A stretch of 64,000 nt of DNA. Origin: RYN-230 sp963782185. GTDB taxonomy: Bacteria; Actinomycetota; Actinomycetes; Streptosporangiales; Streptosporangiaceae. The stretch covers positions 62,001 to 126,000 of the forward strand of contig CAWAJB010000008.1 of NCBI GenBank assembly GCA_963782185.1, written 5' to 3'. Of the stretch, positions 17,876 through 33,056 are shown in pieces. Each line of letters begins with the position of its first letter. Within the stretch, counting starts at the first letter, position 1. The position numbers were made by a program, and so were the translations under genes. The notes below the pieces were generated by a model. That model had not been told where the DNA came from. It did no database searches and was given only the letters and a program-made list of their open reading frames with translations.

Positions 17876-18184
17876 TCAGAGCTTGATCTCGATGTTGACG
17901 CCGGCCGGCAGATCCAGCCGCATCAGCGAATCGACCGTCTTCGGCGTCGGGTCGATGATGTCGATCAGCCGCTTGTGTGTGCGCATCTCGAAGTGCTCCC
18001 GCGAGTCCTTGTACTTGTGCGGGGAGCGGATGACGCAGTAGATGTTCTTCTCCGTGGGCAGCGGGACAGGCCCGGCAACCCGCGCGCCCGTGCGCGTCAC
18101 CGTGTCGACGATCTTCCGCGCCGAGCTGTCGATGACCTCGTGGTCATAGGCCTTGAGCCGGATGCGGATCTTTTGTCCCGCCAT
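17876..18184 (-). CDS. rpsJ: 30S ribosomal protein S10 (NusE)
   Basis: Both a 30S head protein and the NusE transcription factor. It has 102 residues: AGQKIRIRLKAYDHEVIDSS at the start, PHKYKDSREHFEMRTHKRLI in the middle. It heads the S10 operon. The 128-bp gap upstream is filled with strong inverted repeats (18213-18293), and I could not identify a separate promoter, so read-through from tuf is possible. Confidence 0.98.
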   Translation of the reverse strand: MAGQKIRIRLKAYDHEVIDSSARKIVDTVTRTGARVAGPVPLPTEKNIYCVIRSPHKYKDSREHFEMRTHKRLIDIIDPTPKTVDSLMRLDLPAGVNIEIKL

Positions 18185-18212
18185 GTGCCTTCCGTGTCCT
18201 TACTGTGTTAGC

Positions 18213-18293
18213 CCGGGGGACGACCCCCGGAGCCCCCCGCGAGTCGCTGGCTCGGCGGGAACCCGCCTGCGGCGGGCCCCGCCTCGCCAGCGA
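18213..18293 (-). terminator. Compound hairpin structure between tuf and rpsJ
   Basis: Two structures lie after the tuf stop. The first (18244-18293) has an outer stem TCGCTGG/CCAGCGA enclosing two copies each of GGCGGG and CCCGCC, which can form a nested or branched fold. The second (18213-18230) is a 7-bp stem CCGGGGG/CCCCCGG with a 4-nt loop. Together they look like a terminator or attenuator at the str/S10 border. Confidence 0.6.
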
Positions 18294-18312
18294 TGGGCCG
18301 GGGAAAGGCCTC

Positions 18313-19506
<1,194 letters not shown>

Positions 19507-19528
19507 TGGTTTCTCCTCGTTGCGATCT

Positions 19529-19563
19529 GCCCCACTCGGTGGGGCCAAGGCGCTTCCTGCGCC
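19529..19563 (-). promoter_or_regulatory. Twin hairpins in the tuf leader
   Basis: Between the fusA stop and the tuf ribosome binding site there are two perfect hairpins: GGCGC/GCGCC with a 5-nt loop (19549-19563) and GCCCCAC/GTGGGGC with a 3-nt loop (19529-19545). They could be an RNA processing point or attenuator that sets tuf output apart from fusA. No function is shown. Confidence 0.4.
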
Positions 19564-19595
19564 GATTCTCCTGATTGACGTTTTGGTGCTAGCGG

Positions 19596-21692
<2,097 letters not shown>

Positions 21693-21742
21693 TGCTCAGT
21701 TCCTCGCTGCTTCGTCAGTTGTCGGCCGGCCGGGGCCGCTCA

Positions 21743-22213
21743 TCACCAGCGGTAATGAGCGAAGGCCTTGTTCGACTCGGCCATCTTGTGGGTGTCCTCG
21801 CGGCGCTTCACGCTCGCCCCGAGGCCGTTGCTTGCGTCGAGCAGCTCGTTCATGAGCCGCTCGGTCATGGTCTTCTCCCGGCGCGACCGGCTGTACGAGA
21901 CCAGCCAGCGCAGGGCCAGGGTGGTACTGCGGGAGGCACGGACCTCGACCGGCACCTGGTAGGTGGCGCCACCGACCCGGCGGCTGCGCACCTCGAGGGT
22001 GGGCTTCACGTTGTCGAGAGCCCGCTTGAGCGTGACCACCGGGTCGTTGCCGGTCTTGTCGCGGCATCCGTCCAGGGCGCCGTACACGATCCGCTCGGCC
22101 AGCGAGCGCTTGCCGCTGCGCAGGACCTTGTTCACCAGCGCAGTCACCAGCGGCGAGCCGTAAACCGGATCGGTTACGAGCTGCCGCTTGGTCGCGGGGC
22201 CTTTACGCGGCAT
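21743..22213 (-). CDS. rpsG: 30S ribosomal protein S7
   Basis: 16S head-nucleating protein, 156 residues from the ATG at 22213 (MPRKGPATKRQLVTDPVYGS). The frame is open further upstream, but the conserved N-terminus and the single-base spacing from the rpsL stop fix this start. It ends NKAFAHYRW, the family C-terminus. Confidence 0.98.
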   Translation of the reverse strand: MPRKGPATKRQLVTDPVYGSPLVTALVNKVLRSGKRSLAERIVYGALDGCRDKTGNDPVVTLKRALDNVKPTLEVRSRRVGGATYQVPVEVRASRSTTLALRWLVSYSRSRREKTMTERLMNELLDASNGLGASVKRREDTHKMAESNKAFAHYRW

Positions 22214-22214
22214 G

Positions 22215-22589
<375 letters not shown>

Positions 22590-22915
22590 CGCGTCTCCGT
22601 CTTCGTTCTCCGCGCCGGTTGGCGCGACGTCTTCCCTTGCCGTTTCCCGCGCCCGCGGCGCAGGGTAATTCCCGGGCGGCGTAACCACCCTGAACTGCTG
22701 GTTTTCCTAGTCCCTCCGACCCCCGGGGTCGGGTGTGTCGCGGTGTCCACGGCACACAAGCTCCTACTGGAGCCTGGAGTCGAGAGAGGAAAAGGCCGCG
22801 CGCCTGGCCACTCACCACGCCTTCCAGCTGCCCGGTCGTCAACCGCAAGCCTTCCAGCCATGGCGCTACAGTCCGCTAGCGCACGCGCACCCGTTTCTCA
22901 CGGGCACGATGCCCT

Positions 22916-22944
22916 AGCGTACCCAACCTTTTGCCTACAGGCAA
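22916..22944 (-). promoter_or_regulatory. str operon promoter with palindromic -35 region
   Basis: Minus-strand TTGCCT (22939-22944), a 17-bp spacer and TACGCT (22916-22921), about 330 bp upstream of rpsL. A 16-bp inverted repeat TTTGCC-TGTA-GGCAAA (22930-22945) overlies the -35. A TTGACA also occurs near 22982-22987 without a matching -10. The long leader from here to rpsL (22590-22915) holds no gene that I can support. Confidence 0.6.
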
Positions 22945-23111
22945 AGCGAACGCCGATCACGGCCAGAGAGGCCAGACCGGGTGTCAATTTTTCCTGAGGG
23001 CAACGGTGAAAACCACGCCCGCTGGGTAGCCGGGATCTGCTACCAGTCCCCGCCTTCCGGGGGTGTCAACGACGGTGGCCGAGGGCTTATTCCAGAAGGG
23101 ACGCGACATCG

Positions 23112-24125
23112 ATGACGCAGACTGTTGCCATCACCGGCGCCAGCGCCGGCATCGCCCGCGCTACCGCGCGGCTGTACGGTGCCCGCGGGGCCAGCGTGGG
23201 GCTGATCGCCCGGGGGCAGGCCGGCCTGGACGGCGCGGTCAAGGATGTGACCGAGGCCGGTGGCCAGGCGCTGGCCGTGCCTGCCGATGTATCCGACCAC
23301 GCGCAGCTGGAGAAGGCGGCCACGGAGATAGAGGCCCAGTTCGGCCCCATCGACGTGTGGATCAACGTGGCATTCACCTCGGTGTTCGCCCCGTTCGCGC
23401 AGATCACGCCGGAGGAGTTCCAGCGCGTCACCGAGGTCAGCTACCTGGGTTACGTCAACGGCACGATGGTCGCGCTCAGCCGGATGCGGCCGCGCAACGC
23501 CGGCACCATCGTGCAGGTCGGCTCCGCGCTCAGCGAGCGGGCCATCCCGCTCCAGTCGGCGTACTGCGGGGCCAAGCACGCGATCAACGGCTTCACCGAG
23601 TCGCTGCGCTGCGAGCTCCTGCACGAGCACTCGAACGTGCGGGTGACCGTGGTGCAGATGCCGGCCGTGAACACCCCGCAGTTCTCCTGGGTGCTGTCCC
23701 GGCTGCCGCGGCACCCGCAACCCGTGCCGCCGATCTACCAGCCGGAGGTCGCCGCGCACGGGGTGCTGCACGCCGCGGATCATCCGGGGCGCAAGCAGTA
23801 CTGGGTGGGCGGGAGTACCGCCGCGACACTGCTGGGGCAGAAGTTCGCGCCCGCGCTGCTGGACCGCTACCTGGCCAGGACGGGCTTCGACGCACAGCAG
23901 ACGGATCAGGAGGTCCCGGTGGGCAGCAGGCCGGACAATCTGTTCGATCCGGTTGACGGGGCGGAAGGCGAGGATCATGGGGCGCATGGAATCTTCGATG
24001 ATCGGTCGCACTCCAGGAGCTATCAGTTGTGGGCGTCTCATCATCCCGCGCTGGCGGCGGGGATTGCCGCCGGTGCCGCCCTGGCGGGGGGCTTGGCGCT
24101 CCGGCGCCTAGTCAGCGATTCGTAA
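23112..24125 (+). CDS. Short-chain dehydrogenase/reductase with C-terminal membrane segment
   Basis: NAD(P)-dependent oxidoreductase, substrate unknown. The Rossmann motif appears as TGASAGIARATA (about residues 8-19), slightly off the classical TGxxxGIG. NVAFTS replaces the usual NNAG. The catalytic Ser region (GSALSER) and YCGAKHA (Tyr-X3-Lys) are intact. The last 50 residues end in a hydrophobic helix (AAGIAAGAALAGGLALRRL), so the enzyme is probably tethered to the membrane. 337 residues. It lies between the str promoter region and rpoC on the opposite strand, an unusual insertion. Confidence 0.85.
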   Translation: MTQTVAITGASAGIARATARLYGARGASVGLIARGQAGLDGAVKDVTEAGGQALAVPADVSDHAQLEKAATEIEAQFGPIDVWINVAFTSVFAPFAQITPEEFQRVTEVSYLGYVNGTMVALSRMRPRNAGTIVQVGSALSERAIPLQSAYCGAKHAINGFTESLRCELLHEHSNVRVTVVQMPAVNTPQFSWVLSRLPRHPQPVPPIYQPEVAAHGVLHAADHPGRKQYWVGGSTAATLLGQKFAPALLDRYLARTGFDAQQTDQEVPVGSRPDNLFDPVDGAEGEDHGAHGIFDDRSHSRSYQLWASHHPALAAGIAAGAALAGGLALRRLVSDS

Positions 24126-24138
24126 GGCCGGGGCCGGC

Positions 24139-24184
24139 TGGGTAGCCGGCCGCGATCCGGCTGGGTAGCCGGCCGCGATCCGGC
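24139..24184 (+). repeat. Two tandem copies of a 23-bp unit
   Basis: CTGGGTAGCCGGCCGCGATC plus three bases is duplicated head to tail (24139-24161, 24162-24184), 13 bases after the SDR stop and upstream of the small membrane protein gene. Confidence 0.8.
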
Positions 24185-24233
24185 AGCGCCACCGGCCGCC
24201 CGCTGCCCCACTCCCCTCACGCCAGGAGGCGAC

Positions 24234-24641
24234 ATGTCTGAAGGAAAGAGCACGGGAGCGTGGGTGGTCACGCTGGCCCGGGCCGGGTATGGCGTGGCTT
24301 TGCTGACTGCCCCGCAGGCGCTGATCAAGCTGACTGGGGATCCGGTGACCGGGCAGCCCGCCGGGGCGTCCCGGGCCCGGGCCAGCCGGCGGGCTTGCGG
24401 GATAGCGCGGGTGCTCGGCGCACGGCACCTCATGCAAGCGGGGCTGACGGCGGCGGCCCTGCAGGCCGGGCCGGGCCCTCGCTACTATGCCCTGGCCGGC
24501 GGCGCCGCGGTGGATGTGCTGCACGCCTGCACGATGATCGGGCTGGCGCTGGTGGACCGGGGGGCGCGGCGGGTGGCGGTGGCCGACACGGGGGTCGAGC
24601 TGGCGCTCGCGACCGCAGGAGGCCTCACCGCCATCCGGTAG
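24234..24641 (+). CDS. Small integral membrane protein, DUF4267-like
   Basis: A 135-residue Ala/Gly-rich protein with about four hydrophobic segments (roughly residues 12-30, 62-75, 80-100, 115-133). Invariant-looking pieces such as GARHLMQAG and DVLHACTMIGLAL resemble small DUF4267-type membrane proteins, but I cannot confirm the family. AGGAGG lies seven bases upstream of the ATG. It runs in the same direction as the SDR gene and is likely co-transcribed. Confidence 0.65.
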   Translation: MSEGKSTGAWVVTLARAGYGVALLTAPQALIKLTGDPVTGQPAGASRARASRRACGIARVLGARHLMQAGLTAAALQAGPGPRYYALAGGAAVDVLHACTMIGLALVDRGARRVAVADTGVELALATAGGLTAIR

Positions 24642-24660
24642 AGCCCCGCGGGCAGGGGAA

Positions 24661-24688
24661 AGCCCGGGCCGGCCTGCCGACCCGGGCT
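24661..24688. terminator. Terminator hairpin between convergent genes
   Basis: An 8-bp GC stem AGCCCGGG/CCCGGGCT with a 12-nt loop sits between the stops of the plus-strand membrane gene (24641) and the minus-strand CsbD gene (24719), so it could serve both. Confidence 0.6.
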
Positions 24689-24718
24689 CGCTGTGCCGGA
24701 CGAGAAGGTCCGGGGTTT

Positions 24719-24892
24719 CTACTTCTTGAAGGCGTCCTTGACCTTTTCGCCAGCCTGCTTGAGGTTGCCCTTGGCCTGATCGGTCTTACCCTCGGCTTCC
24801 ATCTGCTCGTTGCCGATGGCCTGGCCGGTCTCCTTCTTGGCCTTGCCCTTGATCTCGGTGACCTTGTTGGCCGCCTTGTCTTCGGTCGCCAT
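24719..24892 (-). CDS. CsbD family stress-response protein
   Basis: A 57-residue hydrophilic protein starting MATEDKAANKVTEIKGKAKK. The CsbD signature is clear: KxTGQAIGNEQMEAEGKTDQ then KGNLKQAGEKVKDAF. CsbD-like proteins are induced by general stress (SigB in Bacillus), with unknown molecular role. The start at 24892 has GAGGAG upstream; a start at 24910 is possible but less likely. It is downstream of rpoC on the same strand, separated by a strong terminator. Confidence 0.9.
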   Translation of the reverse strand: MATEDKAANKVTEIKGKAKKETGQAIGNEQMEAEGKTDQAKGNLKQAGEKVKDAFKK

Positions 24893-24964
24893 GGTCTGGC
24901 TCCTCACCATGCTGGACAGTTATCCCCTGTATGAATCCTTGCCTTGGCCACTGTCCGCGCAGCC

Positions 24965-25033
24965 GGGCCGTAAACAGAACCAGGCCGTAAACCGGGCCGG
25001 ACCGTAAAACAGAATCAGGCCGTAAACCGGGCC
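24965..25033 (-). repeat. Two copies of a 34-35 bp unit upstream of CsbD
   Basis: Two near-identical tandem units (24965-24998 and 24999-25033), each containing two CCGTAAAC segments, lie between the CsbD gene and the rpoC terminator. Within each unit the motif CCGTAAA recurs at about 18-20 bp, so the array is four imperfect sub-repeats. Confidence 0.75.
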
Positions 25034-25066
25034 AGGCCGCAGCAGAGCCGGCCCGGAAGGCGCAGA

Positions 25067-25095
25067 GGCGCCCGGCAGCATCGCTGCCGGGCGCC
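25067..25095 (-). terminator. rpoBC operon terminator
   Basis: A perfect 13-bp stem (GGCGCCCGGCAGC and complement) with a 3-nt loop, 28 bp past the rpoC stop. There is little U-run, but the stem is very strong. Confidence 0.85.
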
Positions 25096-25122
25096 CCGCG
25101 TGATACCCCGAAGGATGAACCC

Positions 25123-28995
<3,873 letters not shown>

Positions 28996-29039
28996 GTGTG
29001 TTATCCCCTGGGGTAGTTCGGATGAGGGTGCCCCTGGGC

Positions 29040-29063
29040 AGCCCGGGCGGTCAGGCCCGGGCT
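29040..29063 (-). promoter_or_regulatory. Hairpin in the rpoB-rpoC gap
   Basis: A perfect 9-bp stem AGCCCGGGC/GCCCGGGCT with a 6-nt loop, 13 bp after the rpoB stop. It is probably an mRNA stability, processing or partial attenuation element between the two polymerase genes, as no terminator would be expected here. Confidence 0.45.
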
Positions 29064-29076
29064 ACCCGGTGCGCTC

Positions 29077-32000
29077 TCACACCTCTTCAACGCTGCTCGG
29101 CTCGCGCCGGGACAGGTCGATACCGAGTTCTTCCGCCGCGCGGAAGACATCCTCATCGGTGTCTCGCATCTCGATGGCTGCGCCGTCACTGGACAGCACC
29201 TCGACGTTGAGGCACAGCGACTGCATTTCCTTGATCAGGACCTTGAACGATTCCGGGATACCGGGCTCCGGGATGTTCTCGCCCTTGACGATGGCCTCGT
29301 AGACCTTCACCCGGCCGAGGACGTCGTCGGACTTGATCGTGAGCAGTTCCTGCAGGGCGTAAGCGGCGCCGTAGGCCTCGAGGGCCCACACCTCCATCTC
29401 CCCGAACCGCTGGCCACCGAACTGGGCCTTACCACCGAGCGGCTGCTGGGTGATCATCGAGTACGGGCCCGTGGACCGCGCGTGGATCTTGTCGTCCACG
29501 AGGTGCAGCAGCTTGAGGATGTAGATGTAGCCCACCGCGATGGGGTCCTTGAACGGCTCCCCGGTGCGCCCGTCGAACAGCCGCGCCTTGCCGCTGCTGC
29601 CGACCATCCGCTCCCCGTCCCGGTTCGGCAGGGTGCTGCCGAGCAGGCCGGTGATCTCCGTCTCGCTGGCCCCGTCGAACACCGGCGTGGCGACGGGCGT
29701 GCCCGCCTCTGCCCCGCCCGCGCTGATCGAGCGCAGCCGCTTCTTCCAGTCCTCGTCCTCGCCGTCGATCTCCCAGCCAGACTTGGCCACCCAGCCGAGG
29801 TGCGTCTCCAGCACCTGGCCGACGTTCATCCGGCCCGGCACGCCGAGCGGGTTCAGCACGATGTCCACCGCGGTCCCGTCCTCGAGGAACGGCATGTCCT
29901 CGATCGGCAGGATCTTGGCGATGACGCCCTTGTTCCCGTGGCGGCCCGCCAGCTTGTCGCCGTCGGTAATCTTCCGCTTCGCGGCCACGTAGACGCGGAC
30001 CAGCTCGTTCACGCCGGGCGGCAGCTCGTCGCCGTCCTCCCGGGTGAACACGCGGACGCCGATCACCTTGCCGGACTCACCGTGCGGGACCTTGAGTGAG
30101 GTGTCGCGGACTTCCCGCGCCTTCTCACCGAAGATGGCCCGCAGCAGCCGCTCCTCCGGGGTCAGCTCAGTCTCGCCCTTCGGGGTGACCTTGCCGACCA
30201 GGATGTCGCCGGTGACGACCTCGGCACCGATCCGGATGATGCCCCGGTCGTCCAGGTCCGCCAGCACTTCCTCGGACACGTTCGGGATGTCCCGGGTGAT
30301 CTCCTCCGGGCCCAGCTTGGTGTCCCGGGCGTCGACCTCGTGCTCCTCGATGTGGATCGAGGAGAGGACGTCGTCCTGGACCAGCCGCTGGGACAGGATG
30401 ATCGCGTCTTCGTAGTTGTGGCCCTCCCAGGGCATGAACGCGACCAGCAGGTTGCGTCCGAGCGCCATCTCGCCCTGGTCGGTGCACGGCCCGTCGGCGA
30501 TGACCTGGCCGACCTCGATCCGCTGCCCCTCGGTGACCACCGGCTTCTGGTTGAAGCAGGTGCCCTGGTTGGAGCGGCGGAACTTGGCTACCAGGTACGT
30601 GTTCCGGGTCCCGTCGTCGTTGCCCACGGTCACGTAGTCCGCGCAGGACTCCTCGACCACGCCGGCCTTCTCCGCGACGATCACGTCCCCGGCGTCGGTC
30701 GCGGCACGGTACTCCATGCCGGTGCCGACCAGGGGCGCCTCGCTCCGCAGGAGCGGCACCGACTGGCGCTGCATGTTCGAGCCCATCAGTGCGCGGTTGG
30801 CGTCGTCGTGCTCGAGGAACGGGATCATGGCCGTGGCCACCGACACCATCTGGCGCGGCGACACGTCCATGTAGTCCACCTCGTCGGGGCCGATGGAGTC
30901 GACCTCGCCGCCCTTGCGGCGGACCAGGATGCGGGTCTCCTCGAACTCCCCGTCGGGGCCCAGCGGCGTGTTCGCCTGGGCGATGACGTGCCGGTCCTCC
31001 TCGTCCGCGGTGAGGTAGTCGATCTGGCCCGTCACCTTGCTGCCCTTGACCTTGCGGTAGGGCGTCTCGACGAACCCGAACGCGTTGACCCGCGCGTACG
31101 AGGACAGCGAGCCGATCAGGCCGATGTTCGGGCCTTCCGGCGTCTCGATCGGGCACATCCGGCCGTAGTGCGACGGGTGAACGTCACGGACCTCGAACCC
31201 GGCCCGCTCCCGGGACAGTCCGCCCGGGCCGAGCGCGGACAGGCGGCGCTTGTGCGTCAGCCCGGCCAGCGGGTTGGTCTGGTCCATGAACTGGGAGAGC
31301 TGGCTGGTGCCGAAGAACTCCTTGATCGCGGCGACCACCGGCCGGATGTTGATCAGGGTCTGCGGCGTGATCGCCTCGACGTCCTGGGTCGTCATCCGCT
31401 CCCGGACCACCCGCTCCATCCGGGCCAGGCCCAGCCGGACCTGGTTCTGGATGAGCTCGCCCACGGTGCGCAGGCGGCGGTTCCCGAAGTGGTCGATGTC
31501 GTCGGTCTCGATCGGGAGGACGACGGAGTCACTGGTCTTCATCTCGTCCTCGCCGGCGTGCAGCCGGACCAGGTACTCGATGGTGGCGACGATGTCGTCC
31601 TCGGTCAGCGTGCCCTGCCGGATGGGCAGGCTCAGGCCGAGCTTCTTGTTGATCTTGTACCGGCCAACCTTGGCGAGGTCGTACCGCTTCGGGTTGAAGT
31701 ACAGGTTCTCCAGCAGCGCCTGGGCGGACTCCCGGGTCGGGGGCTCGCCGGGACGCAGCTTCCGGTAGATATCCAGCAGGGCGTCATCCTGGCCGGTGGT
31801 GTGGTCCTTCTCCAGGGTGGCCCGCATCGACTCGTACTCGCCGAACCGCTCGAGGATCTTCGCGTCGTCCCAGCCGAGCGCCTTGAGCAGGACGGTCACG
31901 CTCTGCTTGCGCTTGCGGTCGATGCGGACGCCCACGCTGTCCCGCTTGTCAATCTCGAACTCGAGCCACGCGCCGCGGGACGGGATGACCTTGCAGCTGA

Positions 32001-32547
32001 AGATGTCCTTGTCGGACGTCTTGTCCACCTGGCGGTCGAAGTAGACGCCGGGCGAACGGACCAGCTGCGACACCACGACACGCTCGGTGCCGTTGATGAT
32101 GAAGGTGCCGCGGGGCGACATCAGCGGGAAGTCGCCCATGAAGACCGTCTGGCTCTTGATCTCGCCCGTGCTGTTGTTGATGAACTCGGCCGTGACGAAC
32201 ATGGGGGCCGAGTAGTGCATGTCCTTGTCCTTGCACTCCTCGACGGAGTACTTGGGCGGCTCGAAGCGGTGGTCACGGAACGAGAGGGACATGGTCCCCG
32301 TAAAGTCCTCGATCGGACTGATCTCTTCGAAGATCTCTTCAAGACCGGACTGCTCCGGAACCTCTTTGACGCCAGCCTCGCGCGCCGCATCCACCCGCGC
32401 ACGCCAGCGCTCGTTACCTAGCAGCCAGTCGAACGAATCGGTCTGCAGGGCGAGGAGGCCGGGAACCTCAAGAGGTTCCTTGAAACGGGCGAAGGTGACA
32501 CGTCGAGGGGCTGTACTGGCGGCGGAGGCGCTGCGCGATGCTGCCAA
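29077..32547 (-). CDS. rpoB: DNA-directed RNA polymerase subunit beta
   Basis: Catalytic RNA polymerase subunit, 1156 residues. The start is a TTG with AAGGA upstream. The rifampicin pocket reads GTSQLSQFMDQTNPLAGLTH then KRRLSALGPGG: Asp516, His526 and Ser531 (E. coli numbering) are the sensitive residues, while position 518 is Thr rather than Asn. The active-site region PWEGHNYEDAI and the C-terminal LGGKAQFGGQRFGEMEVWAL are intact. There is a single copy in the window. Confidence 0.98.
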   Translation of the reverse strand: MAASRSASAASTAPRRVTFARFKEPLEVPGLLALQTDSFDWLLGNERWRARVDAAREAGVKEVPEQSGLEEIFEEISPIEDFTGTMSLSFRDHRFEPPKYSVEECKDKDMHYSAPMFVTAEFINNSTGEIKSQTVFMGDFPLMSPRGTFIINGTERVVVSQLVRSPGVYFDRQVDKTSDKDIFSCKVIPSRGAWLEFEIDKRDSVGVRIDRKRKQSVTVLLKALGWDDAKILERFGEYESMRATLEKDHTTGQDDALLDIYRKLRPGEPPTRESAQALLENLYFNPKRYDLAKVGRYKINKKLGLSLPIRQGTLTEDDIVATIEYLVRLHAGEDEMKTSDSVVLPIETDDIDHFGNRRLRTVGELIQNQVRLGLARMERVVRERMTTQDVEAITPQTLINIRPVVAAIKEFFGTSQLSQFMDQTNPLAGLTHKRRLSALGPGGLSRERAGFEVRDVHPSHYGRMCPIETPEGPNIGLIGSLSSYARVNAFGFVETPYRKVKGSKVTGQIDYLTADEEDRHVIAQANTPLGPDGEFEETRILVRRKGGEVDSIGPDEVDYMDVSPRQMVSVATAMIPFLEHDDANRALMGSNMQRQSVPLLRSEAPLVGTGMEYRAATDAGDVIVAEKAGVVEESCADYVTVGNDDGTRNTYLVAKFRRSNQGTCFNQKPVVTEGQRIEVGQVIADGPCTDQGEMALGRNLLVAFMPWEGHNYEDAIILSQRLVQDDVLSSIHIEEHEVDARDTKLGPEEITRDIPNVSEEVLADLDDRGIIRIGAEVVTGDILVGKVTPKGETELTPEERLLRAIFGEKAREVRDTSLKVPHGESGKVIGVRVFTREDGDELPPGVNELVRVYVAAKRKITDGDKLAGRHGNKGVIAKILPIEDMPFLEDGTAVDIVLNPLGVPGRMNVGQVLETHLGWVAKSGWEIDGEDEDWKKRLRSISAGGAEAGTPVATPVFDGASETEITGLLGSTLPNRDGERMVGSSGKARLFDGRTGEPFKDPIAVGYIYILKLLHLVDDKIHARSTGPYSMITQQPLGGKAQFGGQRFGEMEVWALEAYGAAYALQELLTIKSDDVLGRVKVYEAIVKGENIPEPGIPESFKVLIKEMQSLCLNVEVLSSDGAAIEMRDTDEDVFRAAEELGIDLSRREPSSVEEV

Positions 32548-32662
32548 CAGGGGTCCTTCCGAGCTTGTGGCCGACTACTCACCGCACGCACACGAAACGC
32601 CCTGCGGCCACGCCGCGAGGGTTCGAGGATGCCGAGGACGTAAGAGTGCAGCGCAAATTGGC

Positions 32663-32692
32663 AGTGTAGCCCACAGCTACACTGCTCGTCAA
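32663..32692 (-). promoter_or_regulatory. rpoBC proximal promoter overlaid by a perfect palindrome
   Basis: Minus strand TTGACG (32687-32692), 18-bp spacer, TACACT (32663-32668), about 115 bp upstream of the rpoB start. A perfect 10-bp inverted repeat, GCAGTGTAGC-ccaca-GCTACACTGC on the plus strand (32661-32685), covers the -10 and the spacer. Confidence 0.75.
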
Positions 32693-32726
32693 CTGTATCT
32701 CACTCTGAGGTTCACGGTTGCTCCGC

Positions 32727-32755
32727 AGCATGGCTCGTTCGTGGCAAAACGTCAA
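32727..32755 (-). promoter_or_regulatory. rpoBC distal promoter candidate
   Basis: Minus strand TTGACG (32750-32755), 17-bp spacer, CATGCT (32727-32732), about 65 bp upstream of the proximal promoter. The region further upstream (32756-33005) shows no gene; it holds the inverted pair TTACC/GGTAA at 32821-32840. Confidence 0.45.
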
Positions 32756-33005
32756 GTCCACGCCACGTGGTCTCGTCATATCTGTGACGTGACGAACACC
32801 ACAGTCGGGTGTGCGGTTGATTACCTGTACCAACGGGTAAGCCTAGCAGTTCTATTCCTTGCGCCCTCCCAGTTCACCGAGGGTCAGGCGGGGCCAGGCC
32901 CCGTGATCACCCGCTGCGGCGCCTGGGCCAGCGCCGATAAGGGCACCCGGTGCAGGAAAACGCCTGATCGCGGCGACCCGCGACCCGGGCCCCGGACATG
33001 CGCAG

Positions 33006-33033
33006 GCCGGGCCGCGCACACGCGCGGCCCGGC
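33006..33033 (-). terminator. rplJL operon terminator
   Basis: A perfect 12-bp stem GCCGGGCCGCGC/GCGCGGCCCGGC with a 4-nt loop, 23 bp after the rplL stop. It separates rplJL from the rpoBC promoters and may allow partial read-through, as in other bacteria. Confidence 0.8.
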
Positions 33034-33056
33034 TGCGACCGGCCGTAACGGGATCG

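Noticed and set aside
29077..32547. A rifampicin-resistant duplicate rpoB
   Set aside because: It is the only rpoB here, in the standard operon, with sensitive residues at 516, 526 and 531.
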